A stretch of DNA of 64,000 nt, from NCBI RefSeq assembly GCF_000828675.1, contig NZ_AP014510.1, positions 1,507,413 to 1,571,412 on the forward strand, in the 5' to 3' direction. The translations under genes and the position numbers were made by a program. This document shows, piece after piece, positions 35,435 to 45,131 of this stretch. Numbering within the stretch: position 1 is the first letter of the stretch; every line of letters starts with the position of its first letter. This DNA is from Thermotoga profunda AZM34c06 (GTDB taxonomy: Bacteria; Thermotogota; Thermotogae; Thermotogales; DSM-5069). The notes under the pieces were generated by a model. It was not told the origin of the DNA and ran no database searches. It was given only the letters and a program-made list of their open reading frames with translations.

Positions 35435-36709
35435 CTGAAATACGAGCGTATTAAGGGAACGAATGATATTTTTGGAGAGGAAATCATTTATTGGAATTTC
35501 GTTGAACGTAAAGCTGCACAGACTTCCAAATTGTTCGGATATCGTGAAATAAGAACGCCGATCTTTGAATCAACTGAACTTTTCACGCGCAGTGTTGGTG
35601 AAGAAACAGATATCGTTCAGAAAGAGATGTACACATTCAACGATAAGGGTGGTAGAAGCTTAACACTCAGACCAGAAGGAACAGCTCCAACAATAAGGGC
35701 ATTCATAGAAAATTCGATGATCAACGATGGTTTGCCACAAAGGTTTTATTACATCGGACCCATGTTCAGATATGAAAGACCTCAGGCTGGTAGACTTAGA
35801 CAATTTCATCAGTTTGGTATAGAATTAATAGGATCTGCTGAACCACTTGCGGACGTTGAAGTTATACAGCTTGCAAAATCATTTTTAGATTCTCTTGGAT
35901 TGAATTCCTACAAGATATATGTGAATTCCATAGGTTGTCCAAAATGTAGAGTGCAATACAAAAATGCGTTGAAAGAATATTATTCTGAGCATTATGGAGA
36001 AATATGTGAGGACTGTAAGAAACGTTTTCAGTCTAACATCATGAGATTATTGGACTGCAAAAAAGACGTTGAAATAGCTCAAAAGGCACCTAAGACGGTT
36101 GAATATTTGTGTGATGAATGCAAACAACATTATGAAAAATTCAAACACATTCTCAAGAGCTTGAATATCGCATTCGAAGAAGATGGAAATTTGGTAAGGG
36201 GTTTGGATTATTATACGCGTACGGTTTTTGAGATAAAACACAGCTTGCTTGGTGCACAAAGCGCAATCCTCGCCGGTGGAAGGTATGATGGTTTATGCAA
36301 AGAATTAGGCGGTACCGATCTTCCTGCACTTGGTTTCGCCGCAGGCATTGAAAGGCTCGTGTTGGCTATAAGATCTGAGCAGTTGCAGATACCTCACGAT
36401 TCATACTGTGATGTTTATGTAATTCCACTGAATGAACAAGCCGTCATCAAAGCTTTTGAAATCTCAGACTCTTTGAGAAAACGTGAAATAAATGTTATCA
36501 CCGATGTCAATTTGAGGCCAATTAAAGTACAACTCAAACATGCAAACAGATTAAATGCCATCACTGCCATCATAATAGGCGATGAGGAACTTTTGAAAAA
36601 CACAGTACAGATTAAAGACCTGTTGGATCAAACCCAATCGGAAGTAGAGTTTGAATATGCCGTGGATTATGTGTCAGATATCCTGAGAAATAAAAAGCTC
36701 AAAAATTAG
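35435..36709 (+). CDS. hisS: Histidyl-tRNA synthetase, apparent CTG start
   Basis: HisRS charges tRNA(His). The 424-residue protein begins (L/M)KYERIKGTNDIFGEE, the conserved N-terminus including motif KGTND. Motif 2 is YYIGPMFRYERPQAGRLRQF, HisA is LVRGLDYYTRTVFEI, and GGRYDGL follows. The frame contains no ATG, GTG or TTG until TTG 35531, which lies after these conserved residues. CTG at 35435 has AGGAGGG (35421-35427) 7 nt upstream, so CTG is the likely start. The C-terminal anticodon domain is complete and the gene ends at a strong hairpin. Confidence 0.93.
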   Translation: MKYERIKGTNDIFGEEIIYWNFVERKAAQTSKLFGYREIRTPIFESTELFTRSVGEETDIVQKEMYTFNDKGGRSLTLRPEGTAPTIRAFIENSMINDGLPQRFYYIGPMFRYERPQAGRLRQFHQFGIELIGSAEPLADVEVIQLAKSFLDSLGLNSYKIYVNSIGCPKCRVQYKNALKEYYSEHYGEICEDCKKRFQSNIMRLLDCKKDVEIAQKAPKTVEYLCDECKQHYEKFKHILKSLNIAFEEDGNLVRGLDYYTRTVFEIKHSLLGAQSAILAGGRYDGLCKELGGTDLPALGFAAGIERLVLAIRSEQLQIPHDSYCDVYVIPLNEQAVIKAFEISDSLRKREINVITDVNLRPIKVQLKHANRLNAITAIIIGDEELLKNTVQIKDLLDQTQSEVEFEYAVDYVSDILRNKKLKN

Positions 36710-36719
36710 AGTGAATAAA

Positions 36720-36748
36720 AGAGGGCGTATACAATCGATACGCCCTCT
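36720..36748. terminator. Bidirectional hairpin terminator between hisS and glyA
   Basis: AGAGGGCGTAT and ATACGCCCTCT form a perfect 11-bp stem around a 7-base loop. T-rich tracts follow on both strands (TATAATTT on plus, TTTATT on minus). It stops the run ending in hisS and the ogg-gltX-cysS-glyA operon. Confidence 0.93.
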
Positions 36749-36753
36749 ATAAT

Positions 36754-38031
36754 TTAGAACGAAATTTTTTTGTTATACAAAGGAAAGCGTTCACATAGAT
36801 CTTTAACGGCAGCGTAGACTTCTTTTTGCACAGAATCTGGGACATTACCTTCTTCGTCAGCTATATTTCTGAGAACTGTGAGAATCAAATTTGCTATTTG
36901 TTTCATTTCCTTTTCTTTCATGCCTCTGGTGGTGACAGCAGGTGTGCCAATTCTAATACCGCTTGCCACAAAAGGCGAACGAGTTTCATTGGGAATGGTG
37001 TTCTTATTGACTGTGATACCACAGTTCTCAAGTGCTCTTTCAGCGGCTTTTCCTGTTACATTCAGTGGGGTCAGATCCACAAGCATCAAATGCGTGTCAG
37101 TACCACCTGATACAATCCTCAATCCCAATCTGGACAATTCTTCAGCCATCGTTTTCGCATTCGCGACTACCTGCTTTTGGTACTCTATAAAATCAGGAGT
37201 CATTGCTTCTCTAAAACACACTGCCTTTGCCGCTATGACGTGCATCAATGGTCCACCTTGCGTGCCCGGGAAGACCGTCTTGTTTATCGCCTTGTAGATC
37301 TCTGGGTCATTGGTGAGAATTAAACCACCACGTGGACCTCTGAGTGTTTTGTGAGTAGTCGAAGTAACTATGTGCGCATATTCACAGGGATTTGGGTAGA
37401 TACCAGCAGCAACTAATCCAGCAAAATGAGCCATGTCAACCACAAGATATGCACCAACTTCGTCGGCTATCTCGCGAAATCTTTTAAAATCTATTATTCT
37501 TGAATACGCACTGCCTCCAGCTACAATGATTTTAGGTTTATATTCAAGTGCAATTTTTCTAACTTGATCATAATCTATCATCTCTGTTTTTGGGTCCACA
37601 CCATATTGAATTGCCCTGAACAATTTCCCAGAAAAGTTCACACCGGCACCATGTGTCAAGTGTCCACCATGTGATAAACTCATCCCCATCAGTAAATCTC
37701 CTGCTTCAGCCACCGAAAGGTAAGCAGCCATATTTGCCTGAGAACCAGAATGCGGTTGGACATTTGCATACTGAACTTTGAATAATTGTTTTGCCCTTTC
37801 TCTGGCAAGTTCTTCGACTTTATCAACCCATTCACAACCACCATAGTAGCGCTTTGAAGGGTATCCTTCTGCGTATTTATTTGTCAAGACACTTCCCATT
37901 GCTTCCATAACGGCAACGGAAGCAAAATTCTCGGAAGCTATCAGCTCTATGCCGTATTCTTCCCTTCTCAATTCACCCACTATGGCCTCGTAAACATCTG
38001 GATCAGTAATTTTTAGATGTTCCCACACCAC
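36754..38031 (-). CDS. glyA: Serine hydroxymethyltransferase
   Basis: GlyA interconverts serine and glycine with tetrahydrofolate and supplies one-carbon units. The 425-residue protein has [42 protein letters not shown] and the PLP-lysine motif [18 protein letters not shown] 38031 directly follows the cysS stop (TGA then GTG), with GGGGAGGTG upstream. It is the last gene of the operon with ogg, gltX and cysS. Confidence 0.97.
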   Translation of the reverse strand: MVWEHLKITDPDVYEAIVGELRREEYGIELIASENFASVAVMEAMGSVLTNKYAEGYPSKRYYGGCEWVDKVEELARERAKQLFKVQYANVQPHSGSQANMAAYLSVAEAGDLLMGMSLSHGGHLTHGAGVNFSGKLFRAIQYGVDPKTEMIDYDQVRKIALEYKPKIIVAGGSAYSRIIDFKRFREIADEVGAYLVVDMAHFAGLVAAGIYPNPCEYAHIVTSTTHKTLRGPRGGLILTNDPEIYKAINKTVFPGTQGGPLMHVIAAKAVCFREAMTPDFIEYQKQVVANAKTMAEELSRLGLRIVSGGTDTHLMLVDLTPLNVTGKAAERALENCGITVNKNTIPNETRSPFVASGIRIGTPAVTTRGMKEKEMKQIANLILTVLRNIADEEGNVPDSVQKEVYAAVKDLCERFPLYNKKISF

Positions 38032-39426
38032 TCACACCTCCCCAGTGAAGCTGTAATCTGTCCCATCTGGTTTGTCCTTCAACTCAATTCCAATTTCTTT
38101 GAGTTTGAAACGAATTTTATCTGCTAAATCATAGAGTTTTCGTGATCTCAAATCACTTCGCACGTCAATGACTATCCGAAGGATCTCATCAATTGAACTG
38201 TTCATCGATTGAGGAGGCAATTCAAACAATCCCAAAACGGGACAAAATTCTCTTCGTAACAAATGATATATCTTTGAAGCAATCTCATCATTACCTTCGT
38301 CCATTGCTTTGTTCAACTCGTTTATCAAATCAAAGATCAACGCAATGACTTTTGGTGTATTGAAATCATCATCTAACGCATCACAGAAGACCGATCTTTT
38401 TTCTTCAATCCACGCATCACTTTTCACCAAGGAAGGTTGTGTAACTTTCGATTCGAATCTATTGAAAGTTTCTATTGCACGTCTCACGGCTTTCATGGTG
38501 CTCGTAATTGCTTCCTTGGAAAAATCTATTGGACTTCTGTAATGTTTTGAAAGAAAAAACAGCTTCAATGCATCTGCGCCAAAGGTTTTTATGGCTTCAC
38601 GCAACAAGAAAATATTGCCGATCGATTTACTCATTTTGTCACCTGAGAATCTAATCATTCCATTGTGCATCCAATACTTGACAAATGGTTGACCAGTTAA
38701 AGCCTCACTCTGTGCCTTTTCATTTTCATGGTGGGGAAATATCAAATCTTCTCCACCGGCGTGTATATCAAGTGTCGAACCAAGGAGTTTGGTGGACATG
38801 ATGGTACATTCTATGTGCCATCCCGGTCTTCCCAAACCCCATGGGCTTTGCCATGCAGGTTCGTTAGGTTTTGCCGATTTCCAAAGTGCGAAATCCAAAG
38901 GATTACGCTTTTTTTCATTCACCTCAACCCTTGCACCCGCAATCATGTCGTCAAGTGATCTATGAGACAGTTCTCCATATTTTGGAAAACTTTTAACATC
39001 GAAATACACATCGCCTTCGACAACATATGCATGTCCTTTTTTGATCAGATCTTCGATGGAAGAAATTATTTCCTGAATGAAGTCTGAAGTTTTTGGAGCG
39101 AAATTCGGAGCTCTAACACCAAGCGCGATTGCATCGCGCCAATATTCAGATATGAAACTTTCCGCAACATCTTCAAAAGAAACACCAAGTTCATTCGCAC
39201 GAATAATGATCTTATCATCTATGTCGGTAAAATTCTGAACCATGATAACACGATATCCTCTGTATTCGAGATAACGCCTCAAGGCATCAAAGACTACCAT
39301 AGGTCTTGCATTACCAACGTGTATCAAACCATAAACAGTTGGACCGCAGACATACATTCTAACGACACCGGGGTCCTTTGGTGAAAATTCTTCCAATATC
39401 CCAGAAAGTGTGTTTCGTATATACAC
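38032..39426 (-). CDS. cysS: Cysteinyl-tRNA synthetase
   Basis: CysRS charges tRNA(Cys). The 464-residue class I enzyme has the zinc Cys and HIGH-like region [58 protein letters not shown] and [11 protein letters not shown] 39426 has GGAGGGG upstream. It lies 2 nt after gltX and abuts glyA. Confidence 0.97.
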   Translation of the reverse strand: MYIRNTLSGILEEFSPKDPGVVRMYVCGPTVYGLIHVGNARPMVVFDALRRYLEYRGYRVIMVQNFTDIDDKIIIRANELGVSFEDVAESFISEYWRDAIALGVRAPNFAPKTSDFIQEIISSIEDLIKKGHAYVVEGDVYFDVKSFPKYGELSHRSLDDMIAGARVEVNEKKRNPLDFALWKSAKPNEPAWQSPWGLGRPGWHIECTIMSTKLLGSTLDIHAGGEDLIFPHHENEKAQSEALTGQPFVKYWMHNGMIRFSGDKMSKSIGNIFLLREAIKTFGADALKLFFLSKHYRSPIDFSKEAITSTMKAVRRAIETFNRFESKVTQPSLVKSDAWIEEKRSVFCDALDDDFNTPKVIALIFDLINELNKAMDEGNDEIASKIYHLLRREFCPVLGLFELPPQSMNSSIDEILRIVIDVRSDLRSRKLYDLADKIRFKLKEIGIELKDKPDGTDYSFTGEV

Positions 39427-39428
39427 AG

Positions 39429-40844
39429 TTACCCCTCCAAACCTACCTTGATTCTCGCTGCGGTTTCATTTGTACCCAAGAGATAAACAACATCTACGAG
39501 CTCTGGTCCTTCATTCTTACCAGTTAATAAATACCTCAAAGTAGTGTAGAATTCTTTCGCGTTTAATTTCCGTCCCTTCACAACTGATCTAATAAGATCT
39601 ACAATACAATTCTTATCGCAGTCTGATGAGCTTTCCAGTTTTTCTGAACATGCCATGAGAGCTTCTTTCACACTTTGATCTACCGACACTCTCACCTTTG
39701 GCCTGATGAAGAAAAAGTCTGCTATTATTTGGAAATCCTTCAAGGTGTGCATCCTGTCTTTGACTACTTGCAAGACTTCCATAAGCCATTTGGAATTCTT
39801 CGGAACAAAGTTCCAATCTTTGAGAAAAGGAGAGATCAACTGAATCAGTTGTTCTTGGTCAATCGTTCTTATGTAATGTCCATTCATCCAATTGAGTTTC
39901 ACAGGATCAAAGATGGCTGGATTCTTGCTGAGTCTATCTATTGAGAATTTCGCTATCATTTCGTCCATTGGCATGATCTCTTTCGCATCTGGAGATGACC
40001 ATCCAAGGAGTGCAAGGTAATTCACAACTGCCTCTGGAAGATATCCTTGTGCTTTGAATTCTTCTATTGAGGTGGCACCGTGCCTCTTGCTCAACTTTTT
40101 TCCATCGGGTCCAAGAATAGTCGACACATGACCTATTCTCGGTGGAGTTGTACCAAAAGCTTCATACATGGCAAGTTGTTTCACTGTATTGGGTAAATGA
40201 TCATCACCCCGTATGACATGAGTAATCTGCATGAGCATATCATCGACAACACATGCAAAATTGTACGTTGGAACACCATTACTCCTGAGAATAGCGAAAT
40301 CTCCCACTGATCCTTCCGAGAATACAACAGTTCCTTTTACCAGATCTTCATGAATTATCGTCTTTCTTGGCATCGAGAAATAAATAGCCGGTTTAAGACC
40401 TTTTTGTTCATATTCTTTCTTGCGTTCACTTGTCGCAAATGATTCGAAAAGTTCTCTTGTGTAATGTGGTGCCTCGTCTTGTGATAGGAGTTGTTCTCGA
40501 ATCTTTTCTATTTCCTCAGGATAAGCATAGACTTCGTAAGCCTTTCCAAGAGAAACAAGTTTTTGCGCATATTCTCTGTATATGTGCAATCTCTCACTTT
40601 GTCTGTAAGGTCCAAAAGGGCCGCCGATATCTGGTCCTTCGTCCCAATTTAAACCAAGCCATCGCAAAGTCTTCATTAAATTTTCCTCGAATATTTTTTC
40701 AGAACGTGCTATGTCGGTGTCTTCTATTCTCAGGATGAATTTTCCTCCGTGATGCCGAGCAAACAAATAATTAAATAAAGCCGTCCTTGCACCTCCAACG
40801 TGTAAATAACCCGTGGGACTGGGAGCAAATCTTACTCTGACCAA
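39429..40844 (-). CDS. gltX: Glutamyl-tRNA synthetase (possibly the Gln-tRNA-charging paralogue)
   Basis: The 471-residue class I synthetase has the HIGH region [32 protein letters not shown] and KLSKRHGA. Thermotogales are known to have two GluRS enzymes, one making mostly Glu-tRNA(Gln) for the amidotransferase. With gatA and gatB in this window this copy could be either one; sequence reading alone cannot decide. TTG 40844 has GGAGGTG 6 nt upstream. It follows the glycosylase gene by 12 nt. Confidence 0.94.
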   Translation of the reverse strand: MVRVRFAPSPTGYLHVGGARTALFNYLFARHHGGKFILRIEDTDIARSEKIFEENLMKTLRWLGLNWDEGPDIGGPFGPYRQSERLHIYREYAQKLVSLGKAYEVYAYPEEIEKIREQLLSQDEAPHYTRELFESFATSERKKEYEQKGLKPAIYFSMPRKTIIHEDLVKGTVVFSEGSVGDFAILRSNGVPTYNFACVVDDMLMQITHVIRGDDHLPNTVKQLAMYEAFGTTPPRIGHVSTILGPDGKKLSKRHGATSIEEFKAQGYLPEAVVNYLALLGWSSPDAKEIMPMDEMIAKFSIDRLSKNPAIFDPVKLNWMNGHYIRTIDQEQLIQLISPFLKDWNFVPKNSKWLMEVLQVVKDRMHTLKDFQIIADFFFIRPKVRVSVDQSVKEALMACSEKLESSSDCDKNCIVDLIRSVVKGRKLNAKEFYTTLRYLLTGKNEGPELVDVVYLLGTNETAARIKVGLEG

Positions 40845-40856
40845 TTGTCACACCTC

Positions 40857-41459
40857 CTATTTTTCTACCTTGCCTTTTATAAAGTACCACAAATACAGAT
40901 CTAATTTTCCCAGTGACTCACCAAATTGATCGGCAAATTCTCGTAATCGTTCTTCATAGTTCAGATAGCGTGATTTTGTAAGTGATTTTGGTATTTGGTC
41001 TATGATTTTATACCTGTTCATAATTGAGAGAACGTGTCTGTCCAAAATGGCAAGTTCTTCTACACCTACATTTCTCAAGAAATGACTCGCTTCTTTGAAT
41101 CCTATTCCAATCGCATTCCTAACCAGCCATTCTCTTGCGGTAAATGGATTCATGTTGATAAGCGATCGTAATTTACCAATCAAGCTACGATTTCTTACTA
41201 TATACGATGCCCTTGCCTTTGGGTACCTGTGTCCTATCGCTACAAGAGATGCTTCAAGATCATCTTCCGATAAATTCAGAAACCCTTCAGTTCCTATTGA
41301 CCGTTGTGCTTTGATTCCTCCTTGTGCACTCCAGTTGGCAGTTAGGACACAAAAGCATAATTCGCTAAATAAATCTTCCTCTGAGCCATTCTCACCAAGC
41401 CACTTGAACTCTCTGAACCTTTCTTCAACGAATTCTCGTGCTTGTTCTTTTATATGCAT
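40857..41459 (-). CDS. ogg: 8-oxoguanine DNA glycosylase/AP lyase, Ogg2 type
   Basis: The 200-residue protein fits the Ogg2 family found in thermophiles: LFSELCFCVLTANWSAQGG, the helix-hairpin-helix with catalytic Lys in NAIGIGFKEASHFLRNVG, and LAILDRHVL with the catalytic Asp. It excises 8-oxoguanine and nicks the strand. The start is doubtful: ATG 41459 has no ribosome site at normal distance. GGGAGGAG lies at 41487-41494 and the frame is open back to there with ATT codons only. It is the first gene of the operon ending in glyA. Confidence 0.88.
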   Translation of the reverse strand: MHIKEQAREFVEERFREFKWLGENGSEEDLFSELCFCVLTANWSAQGGIKAQRSIGTEGFLNLSEDDLEASLVAIGHRYPKARASYIVRNRSLIGKLRSLINMNPFTAREWLVRNAIGIGFKEASHFLRNVGVEELAILDRHVLSIMNRYKIIDQIPKSLTKSRYLNYEERLREFADQFGESLGKLDLYLWYFIKGKVEK

Positions 41460-41500
41460 CAAATCTTGTAAAAGCGAAAATTCAATCTCCTCCCAAATTA

Positions 41501-41506
41501 ATTATA
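41501..41506 (-). promoter_or_regulatory. -10 box of the ogg-gltX-cysS-glyA operon
   Basis: TATAAT on the minus strand at 41501-41506 would start transcription near 41494, at the edge of the GGGAGGAG site. No good -35 box is seen. It is divergent from the Fur-family promoter 25 bases away. Confidence 0.4.
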
Positions 41507-41530
41507 AATCAAATCATCATAGGAATAGTG

Positions 41531-41545
41531 TTATAATAAATTGAA
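41531..41545 (+). promoter_or_regulatory. -10 box with possible PerR-box before the Fur-family gene
   Basis: TATAAT at 41532-41537 is the likely -10 box, 28 bases before the ATG. The 15 bases 41531-41545 read TTATAATAAATTGAA, which matches the Bacillus PerR-box consensus TTATAATnATTATAA perfectly in the left half and in 4 of 7 bases in the right half. This would allow autoregulation. AT-rich promoters give such matches by chance, so it is only a candidate. Confidence 0.4.
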
Positions 41546-41565
41546 AAAGAACTGGAGGTAGATCA

Positions 41566-41976
41566 ATGTCAGTGAATCAGATAGTCGAGCTCTTGAAGAA
41601 CCATGGATTAAAAATCACACCTCAGAGAGTTGAGATACTCAGATTTTTGCAAAACAATAGAATTCATCCTACAGCTCAGCAAATATACGAGCATGTTCTA
41701 TCAAAAGTTGGTAGTGTTTCATTCACAACTGTGTATAACACATTACACACATTGGAAGAAATGGGGCAGATAAAGAAAATATCTATCAGCGAAACTACAA
41801 CAATATATGACATAGACACATCAGACCACGGACACTTTGTTTGCAAAATCTGTGGCAATGTTTATGACATAAATTACAGAGTAACAGTCAATGCACCTGG
41901 TAAAATCCACAGAACAGAATTGATTGTATATGGAATCTGCTCTCAGTGTGATGATTACCTTCAGCGCAAAAGTTAG
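41566..41976 (+). CDS. Fur/PerR-family metal-dependent repressor
   Basis: The 136-residue protein has the Fur layout: winged helix with [14 protein letters not shown] and [16 protein letters not shown], then the metal and dimer domain with [15 protein letters not shown] and CSQCDDYL (two CxxC pairs of the structural zinc site). PerR is favoured over Fur by the small size and by the divergent DNA repair gene ogg; this is inference. ATG 41566 has GGAGGT upstream. Its TAG overlaps the reversed infB stop by 3 nt. Confidence 0.9.
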   Translation: MSVNQIVELLKNHGLKITPQRVEILRFLQNNRIHPTAQQIYEHVLSKVGSVSFTTVYNTLHTLEEMGQIKKISISETTTIYDIDTSDHGHFVCKICGNVYDINYRVTVNAPGKIHRTELIVYGICSQCDDYLQRKS

Positions 41977-44000
41977 AGTTTTCTCTGAATCTGTACCTTT
42001 TGATAGAATTCCAACTCATCACCTTCTTTGATTTCCAAATTAGTCTTCAGCTTGATTCCACATTCCTGAGGAGCGTCAACTCTGTCAACATCTTGCTTGT
42101 AATGTTTGAGACTTTCTATTTCATCATTTGAGACGAAGTTACCATTCCTGTAGATTTTCACAACGCAGTTTTTGTCCACAAATCCATCGAGAAGTTGCAC
42201 TCCAGCGATCTTGCCTACTTTTTTGATCTCAAAAACTTTCTTGATCTCACCGCGACCAATGAGTTCTTCGACAACCTGTGGTTTCAACATGCCTTCAAGG
42301 GCGAGTTTCAGATTATCAAGTAGGTCGTAGATGATCTCATAAGTTTTTATCTGTACACCTTCATTTTCCGCTGCTTTTCTGGCTTGTGGATCTACTTTAA
42401 CTCTAAAGCCGATTATTATTCCGTTGCTTGCCGATGCCAACATAACATCACTGTTGTTAATCGTGCCAACCGATGAATGTACAACCTTGACCTCGATTTC
42501 TTCACTTTTTATTGAATTAATGGCATTTTGCACAGCACTTAAAGAACCAAAGGTATCGGTTTTGAGAACAATGTTGAGCTCTTTTTTGTCAGATTCTTCC
42601 ATCATTTTCAGTAATTCTTCTAATCTCACTTTTCTTTTGGCTGCTCTATCCCGATCGAGTCTTTCTTTCAACTGTTGAGTGACGATACGAGCAGTTTCAA
42701 GATCCTGAACAGCATACACCATGTATCGTATATCTGGAACTTCCTCAAATCCCACGATCATAACTGGTTGAGACGGTTCTGCACTTTTTATTGATCTTCC
42801 TTTGTCATCGATAAGTGTCCTGACTTTACAATAAGCTGGTCCTGAAACTAAGTAATCTCCTATCCTTAGTATTCCGTCTTTCACTATGACATTCGCCACT
42901 GGACCAAGTGCTCTGTCGAGTTTTGATTCAATAATGACGCATCTTGCCGGACCCTTAGGATAACATTTTATCTCCTTCATCTCAGAGAGTAATAGAATCA
43001 TCTCGAGTAATTCATCAATACCAACTCCAGTGCGAGCTGAGATGGGTACCACTATCGTGTCGCCACCCCAATCTTCTGGAACAAGATTCAATTTATCCAC
43101 CAATTGGCGCTTGGTTAGTTCAACATTTGCATTTGGTTTGTCGATTTTATTGATTGCCACAATGACGGGTACATTTGCAGTCTTTGCGTGGTTATATGCC
43201 TCAATCGTTTGAGGCATGACTCCATCATCTGCAGCAACAACGAGAACAACTATGTCTGTTGCTTGAACACCTTTGGCACGCATTTCAGTGAAAAGTTCAT
43301 GTCCAGGAGTATCAATGAATGTGATCTTTTTTCCATTGTGAGTAACCTGATAAGCTCCTATTGACTGTGTGATGCCTCCAATTTCTTGTTCTGCAATCCT
43401 CGTTTTTCTGATTTTGTCCAAAAGTGTTGTTTTACCGTGATCAACATGTCCCATGACTGTAACGACAGGCGGGCGGATTACCAATTCATTTCTATGAACT
43501 GTGTAAAGTGTTTCGAAATACCTCTCGAGTTTCTCGAGTTCGTTTTCTGTCAACTCTTCTTGTCCCGTTTGAAACGATTGTTGCTGAAATTTCAGTCGAT
43601 ACCCATACATTCTCGCAATCTCTTTTGCTAATTTCTCATCCAACTGCTGCATTGGCTTAAGTGCCACACCCTTGCTGAACATATCTTGTATGATTTTATT
43701 CAAAGGAACACCTATTTTCACGGCAAAGGTATTGAGTTGCATCTCTTCAGGATTAACGAACACTTCCTGAGAAAGTTCTTCTTCCTCTTCTTTTTCTTTC
43801 TCCTTCTTAGGTTTTCCCATCTTTGCTCTTACTGATGTTTCTTCTTCTTCAAATATTTCAAGGATCAAACTAACAGTTTCCTCATCTATGTAGCTCATAT
43901 GGTTCTTGACATCCAATCCAAGTTCTTCAAGCTCTTGGAGTAGTTCTTTTGTAGGCATATTCAATTTCTTGGCAAGTTCATAAACTCTGAGTCTTGGCAT
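41973..44000 (-). CDS. infB: Translation initiation factor IF-2
   Basis: IF-2 is the GTPase that brings initiator tRNA to the ribosome. The 675-residue protein has an IF2_N domain ([20 protein letters not shown]), a short charged linker, a second IF2_N-like unit, the G domain with [20 protein letters not shown] and NKIDKP, and the C-terminal domains. The N-terminus is short compared with E. coli IF-2, as usual in thermophiles. ATG 44000 has AAGGAG upstream. The nusA-rbfA genes that commonly flank infB are absent. Confidence 0.97.
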   Translation of the reverse strand: MPRLRVYELAKKLNMPTKELLQELEELGLDVKNHMSYIDEETVSLILEIFEEEETSVRAKMGKPKKEKEKEEEEELSQEVFVNPEEMQLNTFAVKIGVPLNKIIQDMFSKGVALKPMQQLDEKLAKEIARMYGYRLKFQQQSFQTGQEELTENELEKLERYFETLYTVHRNELVIRPPVVTVMGHVDHGKTTLLDKIRKTRIAEQEIGGITQSIGAYQVTHNGKKITFIDTPGHELFTEMRAKGVQATDIVVLVVAADDGVMPQTIEAYNHAKTANVPVIVAINKIDKPNANVELTKRQLVDKLNLVPEDWGGDTIVVPISARTGVGIDELLEMILLLSEMKEIKCYPKGPARCVIIESKLDRALGPVANVIVKDGILRIGDYLVSGPAYCKVRTLIDDKGRSIKSAEPSQPVMIVGFEEVPDIRYMVYAVQDLETARIVTQQLKERLDRDRAAKRKVRLEELLKMMEESDKKELNIVLKTDTFGSLSAVQNAINSIKSEEIEVKVVHSSVGTINNSDVMLASASNGIIIGFRVKVDPQARKAAENEGVQIKTYEIIYDLLDNLKLALEGMLKPQVVEELIGRGEIKKVFEIKKVGKIAGVQLLDGFVDKNCVVKIYRNGNFVSNDEIESLKHYKQDVDRVDAPQECGIKLKTNLEIKEGDELEFYQKVQIQRKL

Positions 44001-44031
44001 ACTTTCACACTCCTTTTAGTACCCTTTGTGT

Positions 44032-44061
44032 ATTTTACACGATTTGTTTGCCTTTTGTCTG
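44032..44061 (-). promoter_or_regulatory. Probable infB promoter
   Basis: On the minus strand CAGACA (44056-44061, 4 of 6 matches to TTGACA) and TAAAAT (44032-44037) are 18 bases apart. Transcription would start near 44025, about 25 nt before the ATG. Confidence 0.45.
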
Positions 44062-44080
44062 AACAGTTTTTAAAATCTTG

Positions 44081-44089
44081 TGCTATAAA
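44081..44089 (+). promoter_or_regulatory. Extended -10 promoter of the SIS-domain gene
   Basis: TGCTATAAA at 44081-44089 fits an extended -10 element (TGnTATAAT with one mismatch). It lies 33 bases before the ATG at 44123. There is no good -35 box, as is allowed for extended -10 promoters. Confidence 0.5.
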
Positions 44090-44122
44090 CTTAATCGACT
44101 ACTACAAAGGAGGTTTTGACAA

Positions 44123-45130
44123 ATGACGTCGATTTTTCTTGAAGATGTTCTTGAACAACCTAAGGCTATTAGAAATCTTCTAAATCAGAAGAAAGATTTG
44201 GAAAAAAAGGCAGTAAAATTGAACCATGAAAGAGTACTATTTCTTGGAATGGGAGCTTCTTATTACGCGTCTTTGTATGCAGCGATATATCTGCGTTCTT
44301 TTGGAATCGATGCTCAATGTAGAGAACTGTCTGAGTTTATATGGTATGACAATGAAAAATTACTCCAAAAATATGACACTGTCTTCTTGGTTAGTCAATC
44401 TGGTGAGACAGCTGAACTAACCAGATTCATCGATATATTCTCGGGAAAACTGGAAAATTGTGTACTTGTTACGAACAACCCTCAAAGTTTCAATGCCAGG
44501 ATTTTTGGAGACTCGAGGGTCTTTCCCATTTTCGCTGGTACAGAAAAAGCCATGGGATCGTCCAAAACCTTTGTCAATACGATACTGACTCTATTATTAA
44601 TTTCATCAAAATGGACTGGAGAAGAACTTGATCTTGAAAAATTGGCAGACCATGTCGAAAACACACTCACAATAAATGTCGATTCATTAACCAGAAGTTT
44701 GATTGAGAAAAAAAATCCAATCCTGGTTGGGAGAGGATTCAGTGTACCCATACTCAGAATGGCTCAACTGACACTTGCGGAGATTTCAAAAATGAATTGC
44801 GTTGTCTACAGTGGTGCAGGTTTCAGACATGGTCCAATGGAACTCATGGTGACAAATCCGTTGATATGCCTTGTTGCTTTACAAGGAAAGACAATCAGTC
44901 TTGCCTTGGATCTTCTGGCTGACCTCTCTACCTATGAAGATGTCTGGTGTATTACAAATCAAGGTATTGTAAATGAGAAGTCTATCGTACTCAAAGAAGG
45001 GCTCGCCGAAGAATTATCTTCAATACCAGTAATAGTAATCTTCCAAAAGATAGCAAACGATATAGCGATTGACAAAGGATACAAACCCGGTGTGGGTATT
45101 ATTGCGTCAAAGGTAACCAAAAAGGAGTGA
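44123..45130 (+). CDS. SIS-domain sugar isomerase (GlmS isomerase-domain-like)
   Basis: The 335-residue protein has two SIS domains: FLGMGASYYASLYAAIYLRS, VSQSGETAEL and EKAMGSSKTFVNTILTLL in the first, GRGFSVPILRMAQLTLAEIS and GAGFRHGPMELM in the second. It resembles the isomerase half of glutamine-fructose-6-phosphate transaminase but lacks the glutaminase half. Likely roles are amino-sugar phosphate deamination/isomerisation or deglycation (AgaS or FrlB type). ATG 44123 has AAAGGAGG upstream. It is a single gene, convergent with the radical SAM gene with a 1-bp gap. Confidence 0.85.
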   Translation: MTSIFLEDVLEQPKAIRNLLNQKKDLEKKAVKLNHERVLFLGMGASYYASLYAAIYLRSFGIDAQCRELSEFIWYDNEKLLQKYDTVFLVSQSGETAELTRFIDIFSGKLENCVLVTNNPQSFNARIFGDSRVFPIFAGTEKAMGSSKTFVNTILTLLLISSKWTGEELDLEKLADHVENTLTINVDSLTRSLIEKKNPILVGRGFSVPILRMAQLTLAEISKMNCVVYSGAGFRHGPMELMVTNPLICLVALQGKTISLALDLLADLSTYEDVWCITNQGIVNEKSIVLKEGLAEELSSIPVIVIFQKIANDIAIDKGYKPGVGIIASKVTKKE

Positions 45131-45131
45131 A

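Noticed and set aside
41095-41544. 149-codon plus-strand frame
   Set aside because: It is antisense to ogg and runs over the divergent promoter region; its product is Ser/Asn/Leu-rich with no family resemblance.
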